NCBI GenBank assembly: GCA_032622095.1
Contig: CP136065.1
Location: forward strand, 99,085,343 to 99,149,342
From: Siphonodentalium dalli
Lineage: Eukaryota > Mollusca > Scaphopoda > Gadilida > Siphonodentaliidae
Direction of reading: 5' to 3'
Length of the DNA: 64,000 nt
Positions 1-12,989 of the stretch are shown here, piece by piece. Both the position numbers and the translations under genes were made by a program. Within the stretch, counting starts at the first letter, position 1. Every line of letters starts with the position of its first letter. The notes below the pieces were generated by a model. It worked only from the letters and a program-made list of their open reading frames with translations, did not search any database and had not been told where the DNA came from.

Positions 1-632
1 ATCATATCTATTTTTTCTGTGTGTTGAAAAAAATTCTTTAAAACAGTTAATCCAAGTAGATAATTAAAACAGTTCCAATGCTACGTGCATGTGCACACTG
101 CACACTCTCCCCATCTTTCTATTGTTTACAGTTGATTTCAACATATAAACGCGCAGTGGACGGATCTACGTAAATTGTGAAAAACTATGTGGATATTTAC
201 TTAGGCCAATGAAAAAAGATACATGTTTCCGCACGTCGACCGACCCTAAAAATAACCTCAGACCAGGGGGTCTGGAAAAATATTGCACATATAGGGCCAA
301 AAAAAAAAAATTCAGACCCCGAGAAAACCATCACCCCATTTGTGCAAAAAAAATCCTCAAAATTTTGGGGACCCACCCCCCTTTCTCGTGTTTTTTTTCT
401 CAAAATTTCAGAGTTTTTTTTAGCCGTTCATCAATACGGTAACTGTGTTAACTGCCTTTCAATCCCATTCCACTATCCTTTTTTGGTGCAAACTCAAGCT
501 GTGTACCATTAAGACTCAAGCAATAACATGCTTAATTGGTAAACACAGATCAGAAAAACAAACTGTATTTCCAGGTGTTTCCTGTATCTAACAACAATGA
601 TAAGCATGTAGGTACATTATAATACCCTGCTT
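1..632. other. AT-rich stretch without a recognisable gene
   Basis: Short open frames here run through homopolymer A, T and C tracts (for example around 297-312 and 395-425) and overlap on both strands, which is what low-complexity DNA gives. I see no domain, splice pair or repeat boundary that I can support. Confidence 0.6.
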
Positions 633-956
633 GACAAAACAAGTGTCCACCTAACCGCGGTGCAGTTAGCGTTGCCACCGTGGCTGAAATGCAACTACAC
701 CGCGGCTCCACCGGCTAACTACAGTTGGGCGTTCAGTGTACGTTCATTAAACTGAAAAAAGACGATGCAAACCAGAAATCTAACCACGGTGTACATGCCG
801 TTCGGCTGCGGTGTAGTTGCCTTTCGGCCGCAGTGTACTTGCTGTTGGGCCACGGTGTACTTGCCGTTCGGCCGCGGTGCTCAACTGCAGTTACAAACTC
901 TGACACCGCGGCCGAACGGCAAATACACCGCGGTGCCAATGGACACTTGTTTTGTC
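633..956. mobile_element. Foldback/MITE-like element with internal GC-rich tandem repeats
   Basis: A 17-bp terminal inverted repeat beginning GACAAAACAAGTGTCCA at 633-649 is matched exactly in reverse complement at 940-956. The interior (about 780-890) is built of roughly 27-30-bp units around GTGTACTTGCCGTTCGGCCG, and an inverted unit follows at about 902-935, so the interior can also fold. I see no clear target-site duplication. It has no coding capacity: the overlapping short ORFs on both strands are translations of the repeat. The structure fits a non-autonomous foldback DNA element; the superfamily cannot be named. Confidence 0.7.
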
Positions 957-995
957 CATCGGGGTATGTCACAAATAGTCCTAGACCCCATTATA

Positions 996-1213
996 CAGTA
1001 ATGCCCTAAGTAATCAACCTCTTAACCAAAGCAGAATTATGGGTAACGTTCAGGATTTAGTCGGAATATGGCTTGTTGCCTTTCATCGGAAAGCTCTCGC
1101 CGTAAGCTTTCCGATGAATGGCAACAAGCCATATTTCCGACTAAATCCTGAAAACTTACCCATAATTCTGCTGGTTATTTAAAGAGGTCGATTACTTTAA
1201 TAGGGCATTACTG
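996..1213. mobile_element. 218-bp palindromic MITE with TA target duplication
   Basis: The element begins CAGTAATGCCCTA and ends with the reverse complement, and the two halves pair over most of their length (the CCGACTAAATCC and GCAACAAGCC segments occur in both orientations). It is flanked on each side by TA (994-995 and 1214-1215). A nearly full hairpin with a TA duplication is typical of Tc1/mariner-type MITEs. It is non-coding and depends on a transposase in trans. Confidence 0.8.
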
Positions 1214-1321
1214 TAGCCTTAATATATCGAGTGTGTTGTGTGTGACAGAACACTGGCCAGTGTATATAGTGGTAAACAAGTCAGGGGTTCCACAATTATT
1301 TGTACATGACCAAAAAACTCT

Positions 1322-1412
1322 TCAGTCTTATTCACCGAGGTGGGGTGGTGGAGGGGATTTTTTTTTTTTTTTTTTCAGTCTTATTCACCAAAGGTGGGGT
1401 GGTGGAGGGGAA
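1322..1412. repeat. Short direct duplication with a poly-T tract
   Basis: The word TCAGTCTTATTCACC followed by a GGTGGGGTGGTGGAGGGG purine run occurs twice about 54 bp apart, with a long T tract between the copies. This looks like local tandem duplication in low-complexity DNA. The rest of 1216-1850 shows no gene. Confidence 0.6.
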
Positions 1413-1850
1413 TTGTTTTTGGTTAGGTATACACAGAGATATACATGTATGGTTATTATATCCCCCGATATTAGTTGGCAGGTACCGGTATATTGTTGAC
1501 CGTCCGACCATACAAACATTTTGCATTGTAACTCGGGAGTCGGTTGTCATATTTTGATGCTCTATGGCACGGTGACAGACCAGAAATGGGGAATGAATAT
1601 GCATAATATCACGGGTTGTGACCATCGATGCCTACCAGAGTTATGGGCCCTGTTCGGCTTTATGAAATTCAGTCCGTTCAAAGTTTTTGCAATATAAGTG
1701 TCTGTTGTCGAATTTCCGATTTGGTTTGGTATGGTGATAGACCAGAATGATAGGGAAGGACATATGCACATATTACTGCATATCACAGGTTTTGCCTGTC
1801 AAGTTTCCGGTCTTGTTCCATCCGTAAACACATTATGCATTATTATAACT

Positions 1851-2040
1851 CAGGGGCTCCCGGTGGTACAGTCGGTAGAGTGCCAGGTGCATTACTCCGT
1901 CCAGTGCCGACGAAGCTGGTTCGAACCCCGTCATAGGTAGAGTGACTGGAATCATGTATCTGGGCAAGTTTGTCAGTTGCTTTCCGGGGGGGTCGGTGGT
2001 TTATACACGCAGTGAGACGATTTGCAATTTGAAAGGAATA
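1851..2040 (+). mobile_element. tRNA-derived SINE
   Basis: A tRNA-like head carries an A-box-like stretch at about 1864-1882 (TGGTACAGTCGGTAGAGTG) and a clear B box, GGTTCGAACCCC, at 1918-1929. It is followed by a non-tRNA body containing GGTCGGTGGTTTATAC at about 1992. The same core word occurs in the second SINE at 42949-43262, so both share a conserved central domain. The head does not fold as a complete functional tRNA, so I call it a SINE promoter and not a tRNA gene. The 3' limit is approximate. Confidence 0.75.
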
Positions 2041-3227
2041 TACATGTATACATGTATGTCAGCTGTGTATGTCACTAATAAATTGTTGGAAAATCTATGA
2101 CCACAATTTCAACCTATTTTTGGTATAAAGTTTCCAACTAAATGTTGAGTGATGTTTGACTGCAGTTGGTGGGATTAAGACCCATGCATAACCAGCCCAC
2201 GTCCCACTCTGATGCCCTGTCCCAAGAGGGTGGTCTTGCATTCATCACTGATGATGAGAAATTGTCAATATTAGATCTCATTGGAAAACAGGGTTTGATC
2301 TCGTCAGGGAGGGGGATACAACCCCTTGTCCATGAGGGTTAGCTGCACCCATTGGGGAGATCTGCAATAGTCAGCCCGGTATTATAATCTGGAGATATCC
2401 TGGTGGCACCCATGTTGCAAAAGATATAAAAAAATTTAAAGACAACAGAGCAGAAATCAGGGGGCCAATAACAAGGCATGCATGTGGTCTCATAACCACA
2501 AAACTACATGAAAGTCACCCATATCAACCCAAATTGGATGCAGTATACATGTATATATATGATTATATATGATTTCATTATCTCTATATCATATATATTC
2601 GGTCTCTAAAAACCATTAAATGCATTCAACATGTGATTTCCTCATGCTCCTGTTACGCAAATTCTAGTATAAAAATTTGTTAATTTCAGACAAAGCTCAA
2701 ACATAACATCTGACCAGACAAGACATAGAAACCGCTAATCCCATTACCATCCTAACAACATCATTCGAACATGATAAACCTTCAAAACAATAACACCGGA
2801 CACTAGATTACGACCAACCACAGTCACACACGCCATGGATAAATACACTGTCAAAAGCACAGTATTTTTTTTGTACGGTTATATCCGGCATATATCCATG
2901 GCTATATATAAACAGACTACGAGCATCTGACCACATGTCATTTGCGTAAAAAAAATAATATCTAATTCTTTCATTCCCTCAAGGTACTTATATCTTCAAA
3001 GGATGAAGCAGAAGTTTTTAGGCTGTCAGTAAGATTCTAAGAGATAAGGTGGCAACTAAAGGTTTAAAGGGATACTGTACACAAATGTTGTTGTTGGCTT
3101 CTATACTCTGAGTTGGAGAATAAGGTAACAATTTTTCCATTATTTGAAAGTCTGTTGAGTACGAAGTAGTGTTACGGATGGCAAATTTACCCAAATGCAA
3201 AAATACAAATTGTCGTTGTCGAGTAAT
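2041..3227. other. No gene seen
   Basis: I see only short AT-rich words and TATATA runs (around 2550-2600). There is no ORF with recognisable composition and no clear repeat boundaries. Confidence 0.5.
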
Positions 3228-3900
3228 TATACCCCCACTTTCGAAGAAAATGGGGGGTATACTGGATTGACTGCGTCTGTCCGTCACGCTTTCTCCGTCT
3301 GTTTGTCTGTCCGTCCGTCTGACCTCATAACTCGAACAACTATGAACCGATTTCAATAATTTTTTGTATGCAATCTCCTTAGGACGGTGTCTCCGTATGT
3401 CTCCGCGGTTCGGTCCGACTTTTTTTTTTCAAGTTACCCTCTTTTTCGACTTATTTTGACTTAGAAAATTCTGTCCGACTTAATAGCTATAACAAATATC
3501 AACCGATTTCAATAATTTTTGGTATACATGGTTCTCACAATACCCTCTCTACATGATGCGGCTAGGGATTGGCTCAGACTGTTTTTCGTAATATTACACC
3601 TTATTTTCGACTTATTTTGACTTGGAAAATTCTGTCTGACTTAATAACTTTAACAAATATGAACCGATTTGAATAATTTTTTCTGTACAAGCTTCTTGTG
3701 ACACCATATCGATATTATTAGTCCGAATTTTTCTTTAAAGTTAAAAATCTTTTTGGTTGAGTTTACGGATAATGCGGGTTGAATTTGCCACGGTGGGTGT
3801 ATGCTAGCACTCGAGTGCACACCTCTTGTTTTTGAACAGTTTTCAACCAAATGTATCAAATAAAAGTTATATTATATGCATACTAGTCCCATATACTCAT
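3228..3900. repeat. Hairpin-headed interspersed repeat with ~155-bp internal units
   Basis: It starts with a hairpin, TATACCCCCACTT against the GGGGGGTATA side, at 3228-3261. A pyrimidine-rich TGTCCGTCCGTC run follows. The phrase AACCGATTTCAATAATTTTT then recurs at about 3347, 3499 and 3661, each time after an ATTTTGACTT/GAAAATTCTGTC segment, giving units of about 150-160 bp. A related GGGTATACTGGA word is seen at about 6436. This is a non-coding dispersed repeat; the minus-strand frame at 3018-3356 runs through it and is not a gene. Confidence 0.6.
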
Positions 3901-4309
3901 TTAAGTTATTGTATCGTCACTAGTCACTGAGTGGCTTGAGTTTTCTCCCCGTATCAGCATAATGTTTAAAACGATCGTGTGTGCCATTTACCAATCCAGT
4001 ATCCCTCAATTAATTTGATTACGTCTTGTACACGGAAATTCGTAATTTAATTTAAGCCATTTTATGGCTCCAGTCATAAATTGAATTTATAGCAAATTAT
4101 TAACTTTGATTTTAAGATAGCCTATTAACCTGAGCATTTACAAAATACATCTTTGACTCAAATTACTTATGTTTCTATATATTATCGATATTAGATCGTT
4201 GTTATCACCGGAAATTTATTATCGGAAACATTTTTTTCTTAGACGTATCTCAACAACATTTGTCTAATATTAGTCCAGTGCCTTTATGGTTTTACCCAGA
4301 ACTAATTGC
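3901..4309. other. No gene seen
   Basis: AT-rich sequence without an identifiable coding or repeat feature. Confidence 0.5.
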
Positions 4310-6310
4310 AACAGATTTTTTTGTTTTGCTGGAATAGGTACATAGACCCTCCATAAACAACATACTACAAATCAGCAAAAATCGGAAAAAAGGAAAATTG
4401 GTGATTTTCGTGAAATAAATTTGGGAAATTTTGGTCAAATCATCCATTTATGGATTTTGTTTAGCATATTTAAAAAATTCAAATACACAAGTCCTACAAA
4501 TATCATGCCGATTTTGTTACCCTCACTTTTCTGAACACAGAACTGAGAACCATTGCCAGATTTTTGGATTATTTTTCGAGTTGTGTGACTTCAAAAACGC
4601 GAATTTACCTTATTTCGGAGCTTAAATTTTGCAGAATGAGCCAAATGTCATATTTTATGGTTAATTATCTAAAAAACGAGCCCAAAATACAGGGCTTTTC
4701 CTCACTAGATAAAGCACAAAAAATTATTATTATGTGCATCTATGGTTAAGAAGAATAAAATATTCTCGAACAAAATGTGTGTTCCATTGTATGGACTTAG
4801 CCAAATTTGCCACTGACATAGAACTCGTGTGATGCAATGCAATATTTGGGGTCATGTAACTGAATAAATTACAATCTATATGCTCTGCCTTTCTCGTAAC
4901 CTTTTAAGAATACAAGATAGAACAATTGTGATGGAATTTCTAAATACATTTGTGAAGAAAATTAAATTATGGCTCCATGAACTCTTAGTCTAGCTTCTTT
5001 TCCGAAAATGCTATTTTGGGGCGTTTTTGTAAATATTTTAAAGGTTTTTGTGCATATTCAGAAAAATTAACAAAAGTTATTGTGTAAAAGTATTTTATCT
5101 TCTTATATTAGTTTTTTGTTGAGAAAATAACATATCAATGGTTATACCAATGAATGTCACTGGATTTCTCTCATCACTTCGGATAATTTACTACAAATTT
5201 GAATGGCAGAAACATGGGGTAGGGGAAAGCATATCAACAAAAAAACTTCAAAATCAAGCATCTTGAATCATACATTATATTAACAGCTTCTGCATGTATT
5301 GTTCTTTCATACGTAACTTAAAACTTTTTTTGTTTATATACATTGACAGCGCTATAATCCTTTTTGTCGTAATTTGGCAGTGAAATGTCAAATTGTCATT
5401 TTGGAATTATTTTTAATCAACATAGCAATAACATTCTAAATAAACGTCCAGTAACGTATTAAGCTGTTTAATAACGCAACAGGAACTAAAGTGTTGTGGG
5501 AGGAAAGTTCGAATAATTTTAGGCACTAAAACACCATTTGTTTTTTCTCTTTATGCCCAAATACCTTTTTGAATGAACAAAAATTTCTCAACATGGCATT
5601 TTTGGAAACAAGTTAAGACCAAGGATTCAAAGGGCCATAAGTTGATTTTCTTAAACAATGGTTTGTTAATATTTTTGCAATTGGTTCAATCTAGTATACT
5701 TATTACTTAAAAGGTAATAAGAAAAGCAGGGCATATGGATATCAATTTATTGATTTACATGACCTCAAATATTGCGTTTCATCACACGAGTTCTGTGTCA
5801 GTGGCAAATTTGGCTAAGTCCATGCAATGGAACACACATTTTGTTTGAGAATATTTTATTCTTCTTAACCATAGGTGCACATATTAATCATCTTTTGTGT
5901 TTTATCTTGTGAGGAAATTACAAAAACAGGGAAAAATCTCTGTCTTTTGCGTTAGTTTTTTAAATAATTAACCATAAAATATGATATTTGGCTCATTCTT
6001 CAAATTTTAGGCTCAGAAATAAGGTAAATTCGCGTTTTTGGAGGCACACAACTTGAAAAATACTCAATAAACCTTGAAATGGTTTTCAGTTCTGGATTCA
6101 TGATAGCGAGGACAACAAAATATGTATGATATTTGTAGGATTTGTCAATTTGATTTTGTTATATGAAAATCCATAAATTGATGATTTGATAAAATTTCCC
6201 CAAAATTATTTCACGGAAATAAACAATTTCCCTTTTTCCGATTTTTGCCGATTTTGAGTATGTTGTTTATGTACTTGTTCGGGAGAAAAAAAATTCTGTT
6301 AATATTAGGC
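4310..6310. mobile_element. ~2-kb foldback element with ~600-bp arms
   Basis: The segments at about 4310-4920 and 5690-6310 are diverged inverted copies. CATAAACAACATAC (4352-4365) pairs with 6258-6271, and GGACTTAGCCAAATTTGCCAC (4793 onward) pairs with 5801-5821, keeping a near-constant pairing sum (about 10615-10623), so the arms are roughly collinear. The 770-bp centre is AT-rich and non-coding. Arm divergence suggests an old insertion. The exact ends and any target duplication are not clear. Confidence 0.75.
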
Positions 6311-6420
6311 AAATCCATGTACCGGTAGTCCGGTTCATGTATATAATACCTTGATCATGTTCAGACCAACTATCCATTAGAAACCAGATCTATATAATAT
6401 TAATATCTGTACCCATATTA

Positions 6421-6700
6421 ATGAAGCGAATGATGGGTATACTGGAATGTGGATTTATTATGCCCCGACCCCTGAAGGACGTTCAGGGCATATAATAATA
6501 CATGCAGTCAAGGGCTGTCATTCATCTACCAGTCTGTCTGTATGAACATATCACCTTGTAAATCAGGCGCTAACAATAAGAGTTTTTGTCCTTCTGCATG
6601 GTGATAGCACATATTGGGGATATTAAGGGATTCCCGTACACAACTGGAGTTGTGCATTCATTTTTCTCAGTTGCGGCCCTTGTTTGACCTTGTTGAAATA
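6421..6700. repeat. Interspersed repeat with GCCC...GGGC hairpin
   Basis: It contains GGGTATACTGGA, also found in the repeat at 3228, followed by a small hairpin where ATGCCCCGAC...CCTGAA is answered by TTCAGGGCATAT (about 6459-6492). It is non-coding. From about 6700 to 7560 I see no further feature. Confidence 0.4.
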
Positions 6701-7564
6701 TATTGAATTTACACCCCAATCATGACTACATCAATATCCAGTAAACTGATGTCAAAAGTAGCTTTTGATTCTAAAAATACGAGGTTTATCGTTTTTCAGT
6801 GGTGTTAACTATTTTTTCCAACTCCAGTCACATCCATATGCGATTACAGGGCGTGGTAAATGAACCCACATAGTTGAGGTGGGTGCAAAATGGTACATGC
6901 TTACCTCTAAACAGTCAGCAATAAAATTATATGACTTGAAATTGTGTCAAGATGGCAAACTCATGCCCTCATCCAATTGGGAATGAGTATTTTGAATTTA
7001 TAGTGGGAAATAGTAAACAAGTTAATAGTATATTAAATTCATAGAGTAGTAATTATATGGTGTCGAATTGAAGGGGACATTTTGATGAGAGTGAAATATT
7101 TTGACATTTGTTATTTCCAGGAGAACGGACACAGGTGCTTTATTCATACTACCAATTCACTCTCCCTAACTTGAAGCGTATGCATTAGAAGTTGGTCAGA
7201 CCATTGGTAAAAGATTATGGAGATTCATTTTTGAGGTTTAATCCAGTAAGTATTAATTATCATGCTTTACAATTGGGACAGGCACACTATCACTAGCTTT
7301 AACTCTTTTTATTCTAAATCCTCATTGACGAGTAGTTCCATTAGAAAATATACAGGTAATAAGTTCAACAAACAACCTTTGGTTTATTGGAACTTATAAG
7401 TTATTATGTGAACATGTCCTTCAATTAAATAACTCTTTTGTACCGGTATTATCTGTTATTATGTGCTTATTTTTTCATGAACACACCTCCAAATTAATAA
7501 CAGGAAATTCCAATGTATACTTTCATAACTTAGGGAAAATACATAAGTACCGGTATAGAAAGAG

Positions 7565-8085
7565 TTGAAGATATGGGCGGCCTTGGAGGTGGGTTTGCTG
7601 TTTAAATATTCACCTTGGTCAAAAACCACCATAAACAGAAATAATAGTAAAATATAGACAGACTTTGTTCTTATCCCAATCAGAAATATGGCAAAAACAG
7701 TATGCTATTGTAAATGTTTTCCCCTTGTTATGTAAACAGAAGCAAAAAAAGTTACGTTTTCTGACTTTTGTTTAGATCCGGATATGGTAAACATAAAGAC
7801 CGTTATTTGTTACTCTTTTCCCGATATGGAAATAATAAAGAGCGTTTATATAATTTTTGTGTGATTAACCAATAAATTACGTTGTGTTGTGTAAACAGAA
7901 GCACAACAGCTGTAACACAAGCAGATTCTTGTTTTTCTACACCATCGTACGTCTTGACGCAATGTTATATTTACGCTCTGATTATGTTTGGCATATGAGC
8001 GGAACTGTATGTATTTTGGTGTTCCTTCCGTTGATGGCGATTTGAACAAATAGAAATATTCCTGCAACGAACGCCGCTCTTGCCT
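7565..8085 (+). repeat. Dispersed repeat family A, copy 1
   Basis: This segment matches 51055-51560 in the same orientation over its whole length. Shared landmarks include the GGCCTTGGAGGTGGGT-like start, AAAAACCACCATAAACAGAAA, TATAGACAGACTTTGT, the TTGTTATGTAAACA segment and AATAAAGAGCGTTTAT. The copies differ by substitutions and small gaps. I see no coding potential or tRNA head; the element class is unknown. Confidence 0.75.
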
Positions 8086-8284
8086 TTAATGTTCTCCAGA
8101 TAATACTGAGTATCAGATGACTTTCATGTCAAATCCCATTATCATCAGCAAATTCTTGCACAGACAAGGTCTACTATCAATGGAGCGAATTTGTGCAACA
8201 AACATGATAGATCTGTTGAATCTTCCCATCTAGGGTAAAGGGGGGTGGTCTATCATTTGATGATATTGAGTTGGGAAAATCCTG

Positions 8285-8400
8285 TGCCAATGCATTCTCT
8301 TATATAAGAGTCTCCCCCGCCAATACAAGATAATACATTGGCCTAACAATATTTACCATGACCTTGTAAGCCAGTGCATTCTCTTATATATCAATTAATA
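8285..8400. repeat. CATTCTCTTATATA-type repeat
   Basis: Two copies of a GCCAGTGCATTCTCTTATATA-like word lie at about 8288 and 8374. The same word recurs at 45642, 55832, 56207, 56259 and 56322, where it is often arranged as a hairpin with an interior GCGAGTC. It is a small dispersed foldback family. The following 8430-9060 shows no gene. Confidence 0.6.
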
Positions 8401-9059
8401 ATATGTGAGGCTCCATATGCCAGTGATCTTTACTGATTAGACCGTGTTGTGGCTGAGGTAGCTGTCACCCGGAGATGGAGAAATTCCTATTTTGATTTTC
8501 TATTTCTGTGTACTATAAGTACACCAGAATTTCTGAGGTGTATGGAGCAAAGCCCAGAATTTTGTTTTTAAATGGTCAAACTTGTGTCAAAATTCCTTTA
8601 AAATGGCTATATTCTATAAAATCAATCAATGATAATTAAAATTGTGATAAATGAAACGAAACATCCACTTAACTGACCCCAATTAGTCTACTTATTATGA
8701 GCAAAAAGAAATATCACAAAAGGATAGACGTATTTTGAAGAAAAAAAAGTCGATAATTTTTTGGCATATATATTTGACGAAATTTCAATGGTCATAACTT
8801 AAAAATCGTTCCTTAAATCACAACCAAATAAGCTTTAAAAACAGCTCACATCATTTGTGCTACTATCTAATGAAAATAATTACATGTACCATTTATTGTA
8901 TATGTTTCGTTTATATATTCATGATATTGTTACCCCTGCCGTCATTTTGTAATCTAGAATGGTCATGTCTCCCAATGTTTGCACTACGAACTCCCACGCC
9001 ACGGGGATCTCTATTCAAAAAATATCAATCATCAGCATATTGCTTATAAACCCCCTTGT

Positions 9060-9620
9060 TTATGTAATACAATTCCTTGTCAGAAAAAGCAGCATGTATC
9101 GGGGGGGGTGAATTTTTTTTTCCGACAAGTATGCCAGGGTGGGTGGGTGGTCAAAGCCACCAACAAGCAATTTTTTCCGCAACTAAAACAAAAAATTCCT
9201 GCTTGTTTTTTATTGTTTTGGCAATGAGTTGGGCTTCAAAACCACTTTGAATGAGAGAAATAATGTAATTCTAACTGTAAACTGACTGCAGGCAGTTATC
9301 ATGTTGTATTTTGTTGCAAATTTTGAAATCCAAGATGGCCGCTGGCAGCCATGTTTTTTTGGCCGAATAACCTAAAAATGACTCATTCCTATTTACATGT
9401 CCATGTTAACATCCATGATAAATAGTATGCACAGAAATTCATATACAGCTGTTTACAGTGAATTTCCCCCCCCCCGCAAATCTCTGTTTTAGTGTTAAAA
9501 GGGGGGGTGGGTGTCAAAAAATGGACGGAAAAAACTGCCGAAAATGGAAACAAATTTGGCGGTGGGGGTGGGTGGGTACAAAAAATGATCGAAAGGGGAA
9601 AAATGCCATACGTGCCTGAA
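9060..9620 (+). repeat. Dispersed repeat family B, copy 1
   Basis: Large parts recur in reverse complement at 53020-53470: the poly-C/poly-G blocks around TTAAAAGGGGGG (9495), the GAAAAAACTGCCGAAAA segment (9527) and the TCCAAGATGGCCGCTGGCAG segment (9330). G-run ORFs in this area are repeat translations. It is not assigned to a class. Confidence 0.65.
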
Positions 9621-10301
9621 ATTTATGCATGTATTGGATCAATGTACTTTCTCCTTGCATATTATAAAACTGTTTAAGTCGGTTATAACTTATTGGACTC
9701 GCTACCGTAGGCTACCGGACATTCATAAACTAAATGGTCCCGTGTTATGCCCTTGACCATCTTGGCATCTAGTTTACGAATGTCCAGTAGCTCTTCCATT
9801 AACCCTGACATAGAGCCACATCGGTTTTTGTGTACAGGTACTCCAATCAATAATGCAGGCATGCCAAAAATATCTTCAGAAATTCCACCAGATATTTACA
9901 AAAATAATGCTCTGCTAGTATTTAATGTTATATGTACATGTAGCTACAATGGCACTGATTATTGTTACGTCCAATGCTGTTTTAGATTTAATTAGATCTT
10001 TGAGCATTTTCCGAAATATAATTAATGTACAAAAACATGACAAATTCTGAATATTACGGTTTGGTTATAACCAATGTTGGGCACCCAATCCTGTTGTAAT
10101 GGGTCGGCAAAGGCCTAGAACAATGTGCGATATATGAATCTGCTTAACAGAAGGTATACGCTTCAATCCATCACTGGAAATTTCCACCTTCATCGTTCCA
10201 TGATGTTCTGTGAGAATTATATCTCATGTCCAAGCTGAGCTACATTAACACTTTTATTAATGTACATGTACATCATCTCATTTGGCCCTTATTTGCAGGT
10301 A
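9621..10301. other. No gene seen
   Basis: Short ORFs only, without recognisable composition. Confidence 0.5.
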
Positions 10302-10870
10302 GGAACATGTTTGGAACTACATTGGAACTACAGAGAAGAATATTATCCCGATCTCTGAGCTTCGGGTAGTGTAATTCGATGTTCATACTAAGAATTAAAG
10401 GCTCAACATCATACCCACAGGTTGGATCCATGTACATGTGTATGTATAGCAGGAAATTCTCTAACATGGTGACTAGGATGAAAGTCATACAATGTTCCAC
10501 TTCCAGTAAGAAACCACATCTTTGGTTGGTAAGAAAGTCGCGCAACATATCCCATGTTTACATCTGGAGCCATCAACATAACAGAAACATGTTTGGAACT
10601 ACATTGGAAGTACAGAGAAGAAGTTCAACACAACAAGCACCTAAATGATTCTGAGCTTGAGTCAGTGTAGTTTGGTTTTCGTACTAAGAATTAAAGGTTC
10701 AGCATCGTGCGCACAGTTTGCACTTATGTACATGTGTATGTACTGCAGGAAATTCTCTTAACATGGTGACCAGGTTAAAAATCATTCAATGTTCCGCTCC
10801 CAGTAAGAAACCGTGTCTTTGATCAAAGAGTTGCGCAACATATTCTATGTTTACATCTGGAGCATCAACA
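10302..10870. repeat. Two-copy tandem duplication, ~281-bp unit
   Basis: AACATGTTTGGAACTACATT occurs at about 10304 and 10585, and the downstream words ACTAAGAATTAAAGG, GTACATGTGTATGTA and TTTACATCTGGAGC recur in the same order. There are two diverged units of about 281 bp. The short ORFs on both strands cross the unit border and are not supported as genes. Confidence 0.75.
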
Positions 10871-12989
10871 TAACGGAAACCAAGACCGTTCCATCGTCTC
10901 TCGATGGCCTTTTCATGACGTCATTTATGTTGGAGAGAGGTATAGGAGATTTTGACATTTTCTGCTGATCATTCTTCGGAATAAGTGCCAAATTAATGTG
11001 AATGACCAGGACTGTTGGTAGAACATATACGCTATTGCGGTGGATTGGCGGTAACATGGCATGACATTGACCTCTTCTAGTGTATGTTCAACCTCATTGC
11101 TTTGCGAATTGGTTGAAGTATTATTTTTATCCATTTTAAATATAATGAAATAATGTGCAATTGTTGGCTAAAAAAGCAGTACACGAGAGCGTTCTCAATT
11201 ATGATTGTCTATACTCTTTGCTTTTGTGGATTTACGTGATACCCATACAAAAAATGGTGATGCCAAGTATTTTTCCTTGTAAGCCGAACATTATCTAAGG
11301 CATTTTTGGCAAATTTGGTGATTAATATATTCTTTCACTGCATATAACGATACCTCAAGTGGACTACACAAAATTATAAAATTATCTTTTGGCTAATGGC
11401 TATGCGAGGTGCGAGGGCTGTTGTGACTCTACTCGACTGAAATGGTATGAAAGAGGCTACAATACTATTTCGGATGCCACGCACCTGGTGTCTCGATGCT
11501 CGTAATGAATGATACGGGAGAGTGGCCCCGCCCAGTTGTGACGAGGGATACTAATCCATGCCCGTAATGTTCTCTGGGTTGAAGACTGATATCATGTCTG
11601 AAGGATGCTTCCGTATTTTTTATTATTGGTTAAAGCTATAAAACAATATTTTGAACATGAACATGTTATGTTCTTTGGAATTATTTATCGACTCTTGTGT
11701 AGTCCACAACTGCATATAAACAATACAACCATTAGTTCATGCACTCCCATTAGTATTGCAAAGCCCACAAAGTGAATTTTTTTAATATATATAAATATGT
11801 TTGAACAAATAAATATCTCTAAAATAGATAAAAACGTCCCAATACGTGATTTTTTTTGGAATAAAGTAGAGACCCAGTGAAAGACCAGTAATTTTTTATG
11901 CGGATCTTTCACATGAATATATCAATTGAGTTTGAAGATTTATTTTACCTGAATTATAGCCCTTAGTATATCAGTTGTGTAATGTTATATATGACCTTTG
12001 GCATGATAACATGAACAAACTTCAACAAATTGTCATATTGGTTATATGGATCTTTCACAACAATATCATTTGAGTTCAAAAGTAGGGATTGTCAGATATC
12101 TTTTCTACCAGAGTTATGGCACTTAGTTCTTCCATTTTTTTTATATATACATAAATTTATTGATTCTTGGTAAAACAGATTCACTCTAATATCAGCAACC
12201 AAAACAAACTTGACCTAGGGCAATTTTTTATGCACAACCTTAGCTGGGTAGCATCAGTGCTCATGTTAAGAATGCGTTATTTGCGACCCTTCAAGTCATT
12301 TAAATAATTAAGTATCTGGGATAAACAGCAGCTGAATTATAACTCCTGACAAAGTTACATCTATGTTTTAAGAATATAATAAAGCTCTTTATTGCTGATT
12401 AGTAGCCCATTTATAAATAATTTGATGCCCACAGCACCTATCCAAAATATTAACCATGCATTACTAGTTTTACTTTTGTCCAATTTTGCTACATATGTTT
12501 AAAGGAACGCTCTTTATTGCTCATTTTTGCTTTTTAAAGACGTCTGAGGTCAAATGACACTCCATTTCAGTTTATCGCTGTTTTTAAAAATTGACAAATC
12601 AGATTGCAACAACCATTTTGGTTATATAATCAATTTGGATGAAATAAGTTTTAGTGTCCTTTTAAGACATTTGAAGTCTGATGAGATTCCCTGGCATTGG
12701 GTCAAATTTTCAACTATTAGAATCCATCGATTTTCACAAAATTGACATTGTTTTGTGCAGGCTAATGTACTTATTCCTGGTAAGAAACCTTGTATTGCAA
12801 TTTGCTAAAAGCACAAATGCTCTGAACTATATATATAAATATTTATGTTTTGTTTTGTTTTTAATAAATATTGAAATTATTTTCTGCATTGTCTTATTTT
12901 GTGGTCCACATGTCATTACTATCTTTAGAGGTAAAATAGCTACTTGGAGTGGTTAGATGGGACACCTTTGAATTACCAATTAAAATAGT
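10871..12989. other. No gene; diffuse AT-rich repeats
   Basis: GGATCTTTCAC recurs at about 11903 and 12050 followed by similar text, suggesting a unit of about 148 bp. A GCTCTTTATTGCT word recurs at about 12388 and 12510. No exon-like composition is visible. Confidence 0.45.

Noticed and set aside
1851-1935. Functional tRNA gene
   Set aside because: A and B boxes are present but the stems do not make a proper cloverleaf and a SINE body follows; the same holds at 42949.
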